NCBI RefSeq assembly: GCF_900103845.1
Contig: NZ_FNIJ01000013.1
Span: forward strand, 124,001-188,000
Source: Pseudomonas jinjuensis
GTDB taxonomy: Bacteria > Pseudomonadota > Gammaproteobacteria > Pseudomonadales > Pseudomonadaceae
DNA: 64,000 nucleotides
Direction of reading: 5' to 3'
Shown: piece by piece, positions 28,953 through 40,664 of the stretch
How positions within the stretch are numbered: position 1 is the first letter of the stretch
Layout of the letters: the number at the start of each line of letters is the position of its first letter
Program-made: the position numbers and the translations under genes
Notes under the pieces: generated by a model
What the model saw: the letters and a program-made list of their open reading frames with translations, nothing else
The model's database searches: none
What the model was told of the DNA's origin: nothing

Positions 28953-30326
28953 ATGCGCTGGTTGTTGGCCTCCCTCGTCCTGCTGTCGCTCAGCACCTGG
29001 TCGAATGCGGATTCGCGCTCGACGGTGGCGGCCTACCAGCTGGAGAACGGCATGGGCGTCCTGCTCAAGCCGACCCGGCAGCGTGGCCATGTCTCGATCC
29101 GCCTGATCGTCGGCGTCGGTTTCGCCGACTTCTCCTGCCGCGACCGCCAGCTCCCGCACCTGATGGAACACCTGTTCTTCAGCGGCCTGGACGGCGGCGA
29201 CGAGGCCGCCCTGGAAGCGCGCATGCAGTCCCTGGGCGGCCAGTGGAACGCCTACACCAGCGAGGGCGACACCGCCTTCGTCATCGAGTCGCCCGCCGCC
29301 ACCCAGCGCCAGGTGCTCTCCCTGCTGCTGCAGGCGATCAGTCGCACGCAGCTGGACGAACGCAAGATCGCCGCGGCCAAGGAAGTGCTGGTGCGCGAGG
29401 AAGGCGGCCGCTATTCGCACCTGCAGCGCTGGCTCGATCACCAGAACATCAGCCGCGCCGGCGACGAGCAGCTGGCGGTGGAACTCGGCCTGGCCTGCAA
29501 GGAACGCGCGCCGGTGGAACAGCTCAGCCGCGCCCAGCTGGAAAAGCTGCGCGCCGACTGGTACGTGCCGAGCAACATGACCCTGATCCTGGTCGGCGAC
29601 CTGGACCGGCGCCTGCCCGTCTACCTGGACCGCACCTTCGGCACCCTGCGCGACCATGAGACGCCGGAACGCCGCGAGCTGCCGCTGATGAACAGGGACC
29701 CGGCGCAGCAGCGGCGCACCCAGACCACCGGCATGTTCGGCGAGAGCGCGCTGGTGCACTGGATCTTCCCCGAGCCGGACAGCGCCGACGGCGCCACCAT
29801 GAGCCTGCTGCAGGCCTACCTGAACGATGCGCTGTACGCCGAGCTGCGGGTTCGCCGCGGTCTTTCCTACGGGCCGTGGAGCGAACGCACCGCCTGGGCC
29901 AACCAGGGCTTCCTCAGCCTCAACGCGGACGTCGAGCGCAGCGACGAGCAGGCCACCGAGGACGCCCTGCGCAAGGTGGTGGACGACATTCGCCGCGACG
30001 GCCTGGAACCGGCGCGTTTCTCCCGGGTGAAGCGGGCGGCGCGGGCGCAACTGGCCTGGAGCACGCCGAGCAACGCGGCGCTGGCGGATTACTACTGGGG
30101 CGCGCTGGGCGATTTCGACAACGGCCGCTTCCCCGACGACGACCGCCGCCTCGCCAGGGTCAGCCTGAAGCAGGCCAGCGCGACCGCGCGCCAGGTGTTC
30201 AAGGGCGAGGGTTATCTGCGGATCGAGAAGCCGCTGCTGGACGACGACATGGTCTATCCGCTGGGCGGGACGGGATTGCTGCTGGGCGGGGGCTTGCTGT
30301 GGCTGGGACTGCGCCGCCGCGGTTGA
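28953..30326 (+). CDS. M16-family zinc metallopeptidase with signal peptide and C-terminal hydrophobic tail
   Basis: A 457-residue exported peptidase. The signal peptide is MRWLLASLVLLSLSTWSNAD. The zinc motif HLMEH is followed by a Glu exactly 76 residues later (in LVREEGG), giving the complete HxxEH-x76-E set, and the substrate strand GGQWNAYTSEGDTAF is present. Unusually, the C terminus ends in a Gly-rich hydrophobic segment plus basic tail (GGTGLLLGGGLLWLGLRRRG), a likely membrane anchor or sorting signal. The start at 28953 was chosen for the signal peptide; ATG 28926 is an alternative. It stands alone. Confidence 0.88.
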   Translation: MRWLLASLVLLSLSTWSNADSRSTVAAYQLENGMGVLLKPTRQRGHVSIRLIVGVGFADFSCRDRQLPHLMEHLFFSGLDGGDEAALEARMQSLGGQWNAYTSEGDTAFVIESPAATQRQVLSLLLQAISRTQLDERKIAAAKEVLVREEGGRYSHLQRWLDHQNISRAGDEQLAVELGLACKERAPVEQLSRAQLEKLRADWYVPSNMTLILVGDLDRRLPVYLDRTFGTLRDHETPERRELPLMNRDPAQQRRTQTTGMFGESALVHWIFPEPDSADGATMSLLQAYLNDALYAELRVRRGLSYGPWSERTAWANQGFLSLNADVERSDEQATEDALRKVVDDIRRDGLEPARFSRVKRAARAQLAWSTPSNAALADYYWGALGDFDNGRFPDDDRRLARVSLKQASATARQVFKGEGYLRIEKPLLDDDMVYPLGGTGLLLGGGLLWLGLRRRG

Positions 30327-30350
30327 GCGACGCAGCCCGGGCAGGACGGA

Positions 30351-30908
30351 TCAGAGTTCCAGGCGGCGGACGATCTGGGTGGCGTCATCCGGGTTCAGCA
30401 CCGAATGGAAGCCGAGCTTGATGGCCAGCTCGCGCATCCGCGCATCGGAGGCGGAATCGAACGAATACATCTCTTCGAAACCGTTGCGCCGCGCCACGTC
30501 GATCAGGTGCCGCATCAGCGCCAGGTCCAGGCCGCGGCGCTGCCAGTCGTCGGCGATAGTGACGGCGCATTCGCAATGCCGGCCGTCGCCGCTGTCGGCG
30601 TAGCGGCTGACGCCGATCTCGCGCAGTTCGCCGTCGTCGTGGACCAGCGCGATGAACGCCATGGAATGCGCATAGTCGATGTTCATCAGGTGATCGAGCA
30701 GCGATTCGCTGACCTTGATCTCGCCCTGGAAGCGCAGCCGGCGGGTGACCGGCGACAGGCGGTTGAGGAAATCCCGCTCGCGGTCACGGTCTTCGGCGCG
30801 CAGGGGACGAATCAGCACATGGCGGCCATCATCGAGTTCCTCGACCCATTGGTCGGCCGCAAGGGCGGCGAATTTTTCGGATACTGCACTGGTTTGACTG
30901 GTTTGCAT
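30351..30908 (-). CDS. GNAT-family acetyltransferase
   Basis: A 185-residue cytoplasmic protein with a GNAT fold: HVLIRPLRAEDRDRERDFLN at the start of the domain, then CAVTIADDWQRRGLDLALMR with the acetyl-CoA-binding Q-R-R-G-L motif. It resembles the acetyltransferase domain of protein acetyltransferases of the Pat type, but is unfused. ATG at 30908 with GGAG upstream. An FNR-like box at 30975-30988 lies about 73 bases upstream, suggesting low-oxygen control. The substrate is unknown. Confidence 0.87.
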   Translation of the reverse strand: MQTSQTSAVSEKFAALAADQWVEELDDGRHVLIRPLRAEDRDRERDFLNRLSPVTRRLRFQGEIKVSESLLDHLMNIDYAHSMAFIALVHDDGELREIGVSRYADSGDGRHCECAVTIADDWQRRGLDLALMRHLIDVARRNGFEEMYSFDSASDARMRELAIKLGFHSVLNPDDATQIVRRLEL

Positions 30909-30974
30909 GATGTGCTCCGAAGGGAGGTGGGAATTTGATTTCCACTTTTCTACGCTCCCCCTCGCCGAAACTGC

Positions 30975-30988
30975 TTGATTGATGTCAA
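30975..30988. promoter_or_regulatory. FNR/ANR-like box upstream of the GNAT gene
   Basis: TTGAT-TGAT-GTCAA matches the FNR consensus with one mismatch, the same half-sites as the box upstream of dnrN. It lies between the GNAT start (30908) and the 3' end of the SpmA-SpmB gene (31042), so the GNAT gene is the only candidate target. Confidence 0.6.
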
Positions 30989-31041
30989 GCGCCTCCGGAA
31001 GCGCCGGCAGATTGCGCCAGTCGCCTTGATCTGCGCCAATT

Positions 31042-32271
31042 TCAGGCGAAGAACCAGTAGCACACCCCGATCGCCGCCAGCACGCCGGCCAGGTCGGCGA
31101 GCAGCGCGCAGCCCACCGCATGGCGCGCGCGCTGGATGCCGACCGAGCCGAAGTACACCGCCAGCACATAGAAGGTGGTCTCGGTGCTGCCCTGAACCGT
31201 GGCCGCCACCAGTGCCGGGAAGCTGTCGACGCCGTGGTTCTGCATGGTCTCCAGCAGCATGGCGCGGGCCGCGCTGCCGGAGAACGGCTTGACCAGCGCG
31301 GTGGGTAGCGCATCGACGAAACGGGTGTCCCAGCCGATGCCATGGACCAGCCAGCGGATGCCGTCCAGCACCATCTCCAGCGCCCCGGATGCGCGCAGCA
31401 CACCCACCGCGCAGAGCATCGCCACCAGGTACGGCAGCAGGCTCTTCGCCACCTCGAAGCCTTCCTTGGCGCCCTCGACGAAGGCCTCGTAGACCGGCAC
31501 CTTCTTCAGCCAGCCGAGGATCAGGAACAGCACGATGATGCCGAACAGGGTGAGGTTGCCGAGCAGCGAGGACAGGTGCGCCAGCGCCGTGGCGGACATC
31601 CCGGCGAGCAGCGCCATGAAGGCGCCGAGCAGCAGCGCGCCGGGAATCAGGTAGGCCAGCACCACCGGGTCCCACAGGCGCAGGCGCTGCACCAGCGCCA
31701 CCGAGAGCAGGCCGGCCAGGGTCGAGGCGCTGGTGGCGAGGAGGATCGGCAGGAACACCAGGGTCGGGTCGGCGGCGCCCTGCTGCGCGCGGTACATGAA
31801 GATGGTCACCGGCAGCAGGGTCAGCGACGAGGCGTTGAGCACCAGGAAGAGGATCTGCGCGTTGCTCGCCGCGATCTGGCTCGGGTTGAGTTCCTGCAGC
31901 GCCTTCATCGCCTTCAGGCCGATGGGCGTGGCGGCATTGTCCAGGCCGAGGCCGTTGGCGGCGAAGTTGAGGGTGATCAGGCCGATCGCCGGATGCCCGG
32001 CCGGCACTTCCGGCATCAGCCGGCGGAACAGCGGGCCGAGCAGCCGCGCCAGGCCTTCCACCAGCCCGGCCTTGTCGGCGATGCGGAGGAAGCCGAGCCA
32101 GAGCGTCAGGGTGCCGAACAGCAGGATCATCACCTCGACCGACAGCTTGGCCATGGCGAACAGGCTTTCGACCATGGCGGCGAACACCGTCGCCTCGCCA
32201 CCGACCAGCCAGCGCGCCAGCGCCGTCACTGCGGCGACCAGAAAGAAGCTCAGCCACAGGCCGTTGAGCAT
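31042..32271 (-). CDS. SpmA-SpmB-like fused nucleoside-recognition (Gate) domain membrane protein
   Basis: A 409-residue protein with about ten hydrophobic segments, made of two nucleoside-recognition (Gate) domains. The first contains NFAANGLGLDNAATPIGLKA and NAQILFLVLNASSLTLLPV (SpmA-like). The second contains PTALVKPFSGSAARAMLLET and VQGSTETTFYVLAVYFGSVG (SpmB-like). In non-sporulating bacteria the fusion is a putative transporter of unknown substrate. ATG at 32271 follows AAGGGGGAA. A REP-filled gap separates it from gltP. Confidence 0.87.
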   Translation of the reverse strand: MLNGLWLSFFLVAAVTALARWLVGGEATVFAAMVESLFAMAKLSVEVMILLFGTLTLWLGFLRIADKAGLVEGLARLLGPLFRRLMPEVPAGHPAIGLITLNFAANGLGLDNAATPIGLKAMKALQELNPSQIAASNAQILFLVLNASSLTLLPVTIFMYRAQQGAADPTLVFLPILLATSASTLAGLLSVALVQRLRLWDPVVLAYLIPGALLLGAFMALLAGMSATALAHLSSLLGNLTLFGIIVLFLILGWLKKVPVYEAFVEGAKEGFEVAKSLLPYLVAMLCAVGVLRASGALEMVLDGIRWLVHGIGWDTRFVDALPTALVKPFSGSAARAMLLETMQNHGVDSFPALVAATVQGSTETTFYVLAVYFGSVGIQRARHAVGCALLADLAGVLAAIGVCYWFFA

Positions 32272-32346
32272 GCTCGTTCCCCCTTGCGAATGGCCCGGAT
32301 GATAGCGGCCATGGGCGTGCCGGCGCCAGAAACGCCAAGGCCCCGG

Positions 32347-32370
32347 ACACTGCCGGGGCCTTGTGGATAA
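32347..32370. other. Stem-loop next to a DnaA-type 9-mer
   Basis: A hairpin AAGGCCCCGG...CCGGGGCCTT (about 32337-32362) with a 6-base loop is followed by TGTGGATAA (32362-32370). It lies upstream of the SpmA-SpmB gene. It lacks a clear T-run in the minus direction, so a terminator role is uncertain. Confidence 0.4.
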
Positions 32371-32440
32371 GTTCCTGCCGGGATTTTCGCGCGCATGGCC
32401 CGTGCAGAATGCCTCGTGGCGGCAAATGGCACCGCCCCCT

Positions 32441-32496
32441 GTAGGAGCGCGCCATGCGCGCGACATCGGTGGGGTCGCGGGCATGCCCGCTCCTAC
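32441..32496. repeat. REP-type inverted repeat
   Basis: GTAGGAGCGCGCCATGCGCG at the left and GGGCATGCCCGCTCCTAC at the right form an imperfect palindrome. It is first of a tandem pair between the SpmA-SpmB gene and gltP. Confidence 0.82.
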
Positions 32497-32512
32497 AGGT
32501 CAATCCCTACCT

Positions 32513-32572
32513 GTAGGAGCCAGCTTGCTGGCGATTGGCGTGGCCGGATTTCGCGAGCAAGCTCGCTCCTAC
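32513..32572. repeat. REP-type inverted repeat, second of a pair
   Basis: GTAGGAGCCAGCTTGCTGGC at the left and GCGAGCAAGCTCGCTCCTAC at the right. Together with the element at 32441-32496 it forms a REP pair downstream of gltP. Its left half recurs at 23133 and its right half at 13716-13803. Confidence 0.82.
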
Positions 32573-32617
32573 ATTTAAAGAACGCGGCCGTGGTTCTCTG
32601 GCGGGAGCCTGGAACGA

Positions 32618-33964
<1,347 letters not shown>

Positions 33965-34268
33965 GTGAGTCACCCTTGATTCTTGTGGAAGCCGGGGGTC
34001 CGCCCAGCCGCCGGGGTACCGGCGGCCAGCGAAAAAAGGGCGCAATCATTCATACGCCTCCACCCTGCGTCTAATGCCGGAAATGGCTACCCCATGCACG
34101 ATCGGCATGGAAAATGGCGCACGGAACCAGGGTTCCACAGGCCTGAACTATTGGATTTCCGCATGGGCCGCACTGCCCATGCACCCATGCGCAGAGGGCT
34201 GGAAAGCCGTCTAGGCTGGATGCAGTCCGGCCGTCACTGGCCACCGTTGCCGATCAAGGAGTTCCCCG
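33965..34268. other. Divergent gap between gltP and wrbA
   Basis: About 300 bases carrying the promoters of both genes by position. No convincing operator, repeat or small gene was seen. Confidence 0.5.
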
Positions 34269-34865
34269 ATGAAGAAGATCCTGGTGCTGTACTACTCGAT
34301 GTACGGTCACATCGAACGCATGGCCGAAGCCGTGGCCGAAGGCGCGCTCAGGGTGCCCGGTGTCGAGGTGACCCTGAAGCGCGTGCCGGAGACCATGCCC
34401 GAGGATGTCGCCCGCAATGCCGGCGCCAAGCTGGACCAGCAGGCCCCGGTGGCGACGCCGCAGGAACTGGCGGACTACGACGCGATCCTGTTCGGCTCGC
34501 CCACCCGCTTCGGCAACATGGCCGGGCAGATGCGCACCTTCCTCGACCAGACCGGCGGCCTGTGGGTAAAGGGAGCCTTGATCGGCAAGTTCGCCAGCGT
34601 GTTCACCTCCACCGGGACCGGTGGCGGTTCGGAAACCACCATTACCTCTTTCTGGAATACGCTGGCGCATCACGGAATGGTGATTGTAGGACTGCCCTAC
34701 AGCGCACCGGAATTGACTGACATCAGCGAACTTCGCGCCGGCTCGCCCTACGGCGCGGCGACCATCGCCGGTTCGGACGGCTCGCGCAAACCCAGCGAGA
34801 AGGAACTGGCGTTGGCGCGCTTCCAGGGCGAGCATGTCGCCCGCCTTGCCGTTCGCATGCAATAG
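34269..34865 (+). CDS. wrbA: WrbA, FMN-dependent NAD(P)H:quinone oxidoreductase
   Basis: A 198-residue flavodoxin-like enzyme that reduces quinones by two electrons, limiting redox cycling. The phosphate-binding loop is [13 protein letters not shown] (residues 8-20). [20 protein letters not shown] and [20 protein letters not shown] match WrbA closely, and the length is normal. ATG at 34269 with AAGGAG upstream. It is a single-gene unit. Confidence 0.95.
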   Translation: MKKILVLYYSMYGHIERMAEAVAEGALRVPGVEVTLKRVPETMPEDVARNAGAKLDQQAPVATPQELADYDAILFGSPTRFGNMAGQMRTFLDQTGGLWVKGALIGKFASVFTSTGTGGGSETTITSFWNTLAHHGMVIVGLPYSAPELTDISELRAGSPYGAATIAGSDGSRKPSEKELALARFQGEHVARLAVRMQ

Positions 34866-35223
34866 GTAGCGCGCGGTCGAAGGCTCGCCCGAGAAAGGTA
34901 TTTCGAAACCAGGAATGGACCCGGCGGCGAATGCGCCGGTGAGGGTGCCGGCCTTTGCGGCCGTCATCGAGTTTCCGGCCCTTCGGAGTCCGGACGGCCC
35001 CTGCAGGACAGGACACCGCCCGGACTCCGTCGTGGCCTTCATGGAGCCGTTCAGGCTCCCGTGGCCTGGCCCGCCATGGCGGGAGTACCCCCTGTACTCC
35101 TGGGTCGCTCCGGACCGAAATCATCCCGAGCATCCCGGCCCCCTGGCCATGCGCCGGTCATTCCGACCGCGCAATTCCGCGATTCGTTCGCCGCTGCCGG
35201 CTTTCCCGGCGCCTGGCGGCTGC
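34866..35223. other. Gap after wrbA with no supported gene
   Basis: About 360 bases. Several overlapping open frames exist but none has a good ribosome site, recognisable domain or strand-consistent codon pattern. P. aeruginosa has extra genes between gltP and algB (including a lysozyme inhibitor); none is recognisable here. Confidence 0.5.
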
Positions 35224-35442
<219 letters not shown>

Positions 35443-35700
35443 TCAGAACACCCAGCGTTGCTGTCTGGGGCGGATGTCCTGGAGCTGCCACTCACGGCCA
35501 GCGTCGATGTGGTCGGCCACATCGTGGCGCTGCTGGTAGCGCGTGAATTCCGTTTGCAGGGGGATCGTCAGTTGCACGGGCGTTGGTGCGCGGCCGGCGG
35601 CGAAATCCGTGGGCTGGATCGGCACCAGCAGCGCCAGGAAAGCCGCGCCCGGTAACAGGGCCTTGCCGAGAAACTCCGTAACAGCAGCGAAGCCATTCAT
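35443..35700 (-). CDS. Small hypothetical exported or membrane protein
   Basis: An 85-residue protein. The N-terminal hydrophobic segment FLGKALLPGAAFLALLVPI is a likely signal or membrane anchor, followed by a polar region ending DVADHIDAGREWQLQDIR and a short basic tail. The ATG at 35700 has only a weak ribosome site (GAGAAATGAG). It lies 57 bases upstream of the DUF1328 gene on the same strand, so both may share a transcript. No family was recognised. Confidence 0.6.
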   Translation of the reverse strand: MNGFAAVTEFLGKALLPGAAFLALLVPIQPTDFAAGRAPTPVQLTIPLQTEFTRYQQRHDVADHIDAGREWQLQDIRPRQQRWVF

Positions 35701-36014
35701 CTCATTTCTCCCGCTTGCTGGCCGATCGTTTGCGTTCCTCGCGCCATTGCGCTGACGAAATCCCTTCAGCGGTATCGAAGCAGGCCCCATGCCATTTCCG
35801 GGCTCTGAATTTTTTTCTTTCGATTCAGGTATTTACGCATTGACCCAGGAAACGGAGCGGCAAGCATTCTGCACGACGGGCCATGGCAGGCCGTGCATTC
35901 TGCAATCCCTGCGCTCCGGGCCCGACATGGCCGAAACAGAGGCTATTTTTCTTGCAACTTGCACGGATTTTCCGGGACTAACGAAAAGCCCGCCCCATAT
36001 GAGGATTCGACTGA
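35701..36014. other. Regulatory gap upstream of algB
   Basis: About 310 bases between the small hypothetical gene (minus) and algB (plus). It holds a T-rich tract (ATTTTTTTCTTTC, near 35809) and the palindromic GGCCATGGCAGGCC, but no operator I can name with confidence. Confidence 0.5.
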
Positions 36015-37354
<1,340 letters not shown>

Positions 37355-37358
<4 letters not shown>

Positions 37359-39148
37359 ATCTGCCCATCGCCATGACGCTGCGTACGAGGCTGTTCCTCA
37401 GCTTCTCGGCGCTGATCACGGTCGCCCTGCTCGGCCTGCTGCTCGGGCTGTTCAGCGTCATGCAGACGGGCCGCGAACAGGAACGCAGCATCACGCAGAA
37501 TTTCACCACCATCGAAGTCAGCCAGCAGCTGCGCAAGGCGCTGGGCGACCAGTTGATGCTGATCCTCAGCGACAGTCCCGATCCGGCACGCCTCGACGCC
37601 GCCCAGCAACACTTCCGCCAGGTGCTGCAGCAGGGCTACCGGCAATCCGGCGACGAAACCGAACGGCAGGCCTACAGCGGCATCGAGGCAGCCAACCGCA
37701 CCTTCCTGAAGGACCTGGCCCTGGTCGAATCCTCCGGCGCCAGCCTGCTCGACGACCAGGACCTGGCCCGCAGCGCGGACGACCTGCGCCACCGCCTGCA
37801 GGAACTCCACCAGTACGCGCTGGAGAACATCAAGCTGAGCGAAGCCCGCTCACGCCAGCGCGCCTGGCTGAGCGCGGGCCTGCTCGGGCTGGTGGGCATC
37901 GCCATCCTGCTGATCGGCTTCATCACCGCCCACAGCATCGCCCGCCGTTTCGGCGCGCCGATCGAGACCATGGCCAAGGCGGCGGACAAGATCGGCCAGG
38001 GCGATTTCGACGTGACCCTGCCGATTTCCACCGTCTCCGAGATGGCTTCGCTGATCCGCCGCTTCGGCCTGATGGCCGAGGCCCTGCGCCAGTACAAGGC
38101 CACCAACGTGGAGGCGCTGGACTATGGCCGCAAGCGCCTGCAGGCGGTGCTCGACAGCATCAGCGACGGCATGGTGATCATCGACCGCCACGGCTGCGTC
38201 GAACATGCCAACCCGGTGGCCAGCCAGCAGCTGTTTCCCGGTTGCGATCCCCACGGCAAGGAAGTGGGCGCCCTGCTGGACAACCCCGAGCTGAGCCAGG
38301 CGACCCTGCGCGTGCTGCATGGCGAGAGTCTGGAAGAGACGCCCCGCGACCTGGAGCGGGAAATCGACGGGGAAAACCGCGTGCTGGCCTGGAGCATGAC
38401 CCCGGTGACCCATGACGACGGCCGCAACATGGGCGCGGTGATGGTGGTCCGCGACGTGACCGAGCTGCGCAACTTCGAGCGCGTGCGCAACGAATTCGTC
38501 CTGCGCGCCTCCCATGAGCTGCGTACCCCGGTCACCGGCATGCACATGGCGTTCGGCCTGCTGCGCGAGCGCCTGGAATTCCCCGCCGAATCCCGCGAGC
38601 TGGACCTGGTGCGCACGGTGGACGAGGAAATGTCCCGCCTGGTCCGGCTGATCAACGACCTGCTGAACTTCTCCCGCTACCAGAGCGGCCTGCAGAAGCT
38701 CGACCGGCGCCCCTGCGACCTGCCGGAACTGCTGGGCGAGGTGCGCAAGCGTTTCGGCGAACTGGCGGAAAACAAGCAGATCCGCCTGGAGCTGGAACTG
38801 GAGGACGAGCTGCCGGCGATGAAGCTGGATTCCCTGCAGTTCGAGCGGGTGCTGGACAACCTGCTGGACAACGCGCTGCGCCACACCCCCAGTGGCGGCG
38901 AGATCCTCCTGCAGGCGCGCCGCCAGGGCGAACGGGTGGCGGTGGCAGTGACCGATTCGGGGGAAGGCATTCCCTACAGCCAGCAGGGCCGCATCTTCGA
39001 GCCGTTCGTCCAGGTCGGCCGCAAGAAGGGTGGGGTCGGCCTGGGGCTGGCGCTGTGCAAGGAGATCGTCCAGCTGCACGGCGGGCGCATCGCCGTGCAC
39101 TCGCAGCCGGGCAAGGGCACCCGCTTTTCCATACTGCTGCCGGTGTGA
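37355..39148 (+). CDS. kinB: KinB, sensor histidine kinase partner of AlgB
   Basis: A 597-residue inner-membrane kinase. A transmembrane segment near residues 10-35 precedes a periplasmic sensor region. A second membrane segment (LLGLVGIAILLIGFITAHSI, about residue 175-195) leads to HAMP, PAS and HisKA domains with the phospho-accepting His in RASHELRTPVTG. The ATPase domain has NLLDNALRHTPSGG and VGLGLALCKEIVQLHGG. The GTG start at 37355 overlaps the algB stop and gives the family N terminus; ATG 37373 is an alternative. Confidence 0.95.
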
Positions 39149-39150
39149 AC

Positions 39151-39930
39151 TCAGGAAGTGGGCACGGACAGCAGCAGCGCGGCCGTCTCGAGATCCGGCT
39201 CGCCGTCGAACAGCGCCGGCCGGTAGCGCATCTGGAAGGCGCCGATCACGTTGCGCGTGGGCTGGTCGAGCACGCCGTGCAGCGGCACCCGGTAGCCATG
39301 CCGGGCCAGTTGCTGCTGGAACCAGGCCACCGAGGGCAGTTCGCCGTTGAAGCCCTGCAGGTGGCGCTGGATGTCGGCCGCCTTCGGCCAGCGGATGAGC
39401 CCGGCGTCGGCCAGGCGCTTCCAGGGGAACAGCGGCCCCGGATCGACCTTGCGCTGGGGTGCGATGTCGCTGTGGCCGAGGATGTGGTCCGGGGTGATGC
39501 CGTGGCGCCTGACGATGTCCTTGAGCAGCGGTATCAGCGCGTCGATCTGCGCGTCCTGGTAGGGCGCCCAGATGCGGCCGTGGGGCGTTTCGCGGTAGCC
39601 CGGATTGACCATCTCGATGCCGATCGAGGTGGCGTTCAGCCAGGTCCGCCCCTGCCATTCGCTTTCCCCGGCGTGCCAGGCGCGGCGGTTCTCGTCGACC
39701 AGGCGGTAGACGGTCGGTGGCTGGTCGTCGCCGATCAGGTAGTGCGCGCTGACGTCGCCGCGGGTCAGCATCGACAGGGAGCGCGGCAGGTTGGACGAGG
39801 TGTAGTGGATGACGATGTACTGGATGCGGCTGTCCTGGGCGCGCGATACATGCTCGGTATCGATGCGCAGCCCCTTTTCGGCACAGCCGGCGAGCAACAG
39901 TGCGGCGAGCAGTACGGAAAGAAGACGCAT
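39151..39930 (-). CDS. ampDh2: AmpDh2-like N-acetylmuramyl-L-alanine amidase lipoprotein
   Basis: A 259-residue zinc amidase cleaving peptidoglycan or anhydro-muropeptides in the periplasm. The start MRLLSVLLAALLLAGCAEKG has a lipobox (LAGC). The Amidase_2 domain shows zinc ligands in YIVIHYTSS and GHSDIAP plus NATSIGIEMVNPG. A C-terminal peptidoglycan-binding helix bundle includes GVLDQPTRNVIGAFQMRYRP. Convergent with kinB, two bases apart. The same placement next to algB-kinB occurs in P. aeruginosa (ampDh2). Confidence 0.93.
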   Translation of the reverse strand: MRLLSVLLAALLLAGCAEKGLRIDTEHVSRAQDSRIQYIVIHYTSSNLPRSLSMLTRGDVSAHYLIGDDQPPTVYRLVDENRRAWHAGESEWQGRTWLNATSIGIEMVNPGYRETPHGRIWAPYQDAQIDALIPLLKDIVRRHGITPDHILGHSDIAPQRKVDPGPLFPWKRLADAGLIRWPKAADIQRHLQGFNGELPSVAWFQQQLARHGYRVPLHGVLDQPTRNVIGAFQMRYRPALFDGEPDLETAALLLSVPTS

Positions 39931-39944
39931 GGCGGCTCCGGTGG

Positions 39945-40538
39945 TCAGGCGGCGATGTGCAGGACGCTGCGCAGGTTCACCAGCAGCATGTTGACGCTCA
40001 GCATGATCAGCAGCATGCCCGCCAGGCGCTCCACCGCCGTCAGTCCGCGCGGACCGAGGAAGCGCTGGAGGAAGGAAGCCTGCAGAAGGATCAATGCCGT
40101 CGCCGCCCAGGCCAGGATCACCGCCAGGTACAGTTCCCACAACGGACCAGTGTAGGTGGTGCGCAGGGTGATCAGCATGGCCAGCGCCGAGGGCCCGGCT
40201 ACGGCGGGCGTGGCCAGCGGCACCAGCAGCGGCTCGCTGTCCGGCATGTCGCCGAGCACGCCCTGGGGCGTGGGGAAGATCAGGCGCATGGCGACCACGA
40301 AGAGGATGATGCCGCCGGCGATGCCGGTGGCTTCCCGCGACAGGCCGAGGCCGGTGAGGATGTGCTCGCCGAGGGTGAGGAACAGCAGCAGCAGGCCAAG
40401 GGCGAACAGCAGCTCGCGCAGGGCGACCTTCAGGCGCCTTTCCGCCGGCACCGATTTCAGCGCGGCGAGGAACACGGCGATATTGCCGAAGGGGTCGGTG
40501 ATCAGAAAGATGAGGATGGCGACGCCGAGCATGTCCAT
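39945..40538 (-). CDS. MarC-family integral membrane protein (YhgN-like)
   Basis: A 197-residue protein with about six hydrophobic segments. Family motifs are FLITDPFGNIAVFLAALKSV near the N terminus and PLATPAVAGPSALAMLITLR in the middle. ATG at 40538 follows GGGAGCCAAGG. It lies 14 bases upstream of ampDh2 on the same strand, possibly co-transcribed. No established function. Confidence 0.9.
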   Translation of the reverse strand: MDMLGVAILIFLITDPFGNIAVFLAALKSVPAERRLKVALRELLFALGLLLLFLTLGEHILTGLGLSREATGIAGGIILFVVAMRLIFPTPQGVLGDMPDSEPLLVPLATPAVAGPSALAMLITLRTTYTGPLWELYLAVILAWAATALILLQASFLQRFLGPRGLTAVERLAGMLLIMLSVNMLLVNLRSVLHIAA

Positions 40539-40626
40539 GCCTTGGCTCCCGTGAAACGCCGCGGCAACGCCCGGCTGTGCATAAGATTCCGTGGATAAGT
40601 CGGCTGCCAACTTATCCACAGCGAAT

Positions 40627-40658
40627 CCGCTGCGCCCGTCCGGCAGGCGCAGCGGCTT
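40627..40658 (-). terminator. Stem-loop downstream of glmU
   Basis: CCGCTGCGCC and GGCGCAGCGG form a 10-base stem just past the glmU stop. The run of T (CTTTT) is on the plus-strand side, so in the glmU direction the hairpin lacks a U-tract. It is a probable but imperfect terminator. Confidence 0.45.
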
Positions 40659-40664
40659 TTCGCA

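Noticed and set aside
35880-35915. Possible sigma54 promoter upstream of algB (TGGCAGGCCGTGCATTCTGC)
   Set aside because: The GG and GC elements are not at the required ten-base spacing.
40590-40621. GTGGATAAGTCGG...CTTATCCAC inverted pair as an extra origin
   Set aside because: Only one exact DnaA box (40612-40620) and no AT-rich tract, so it is counted only in the scattered-box finding.
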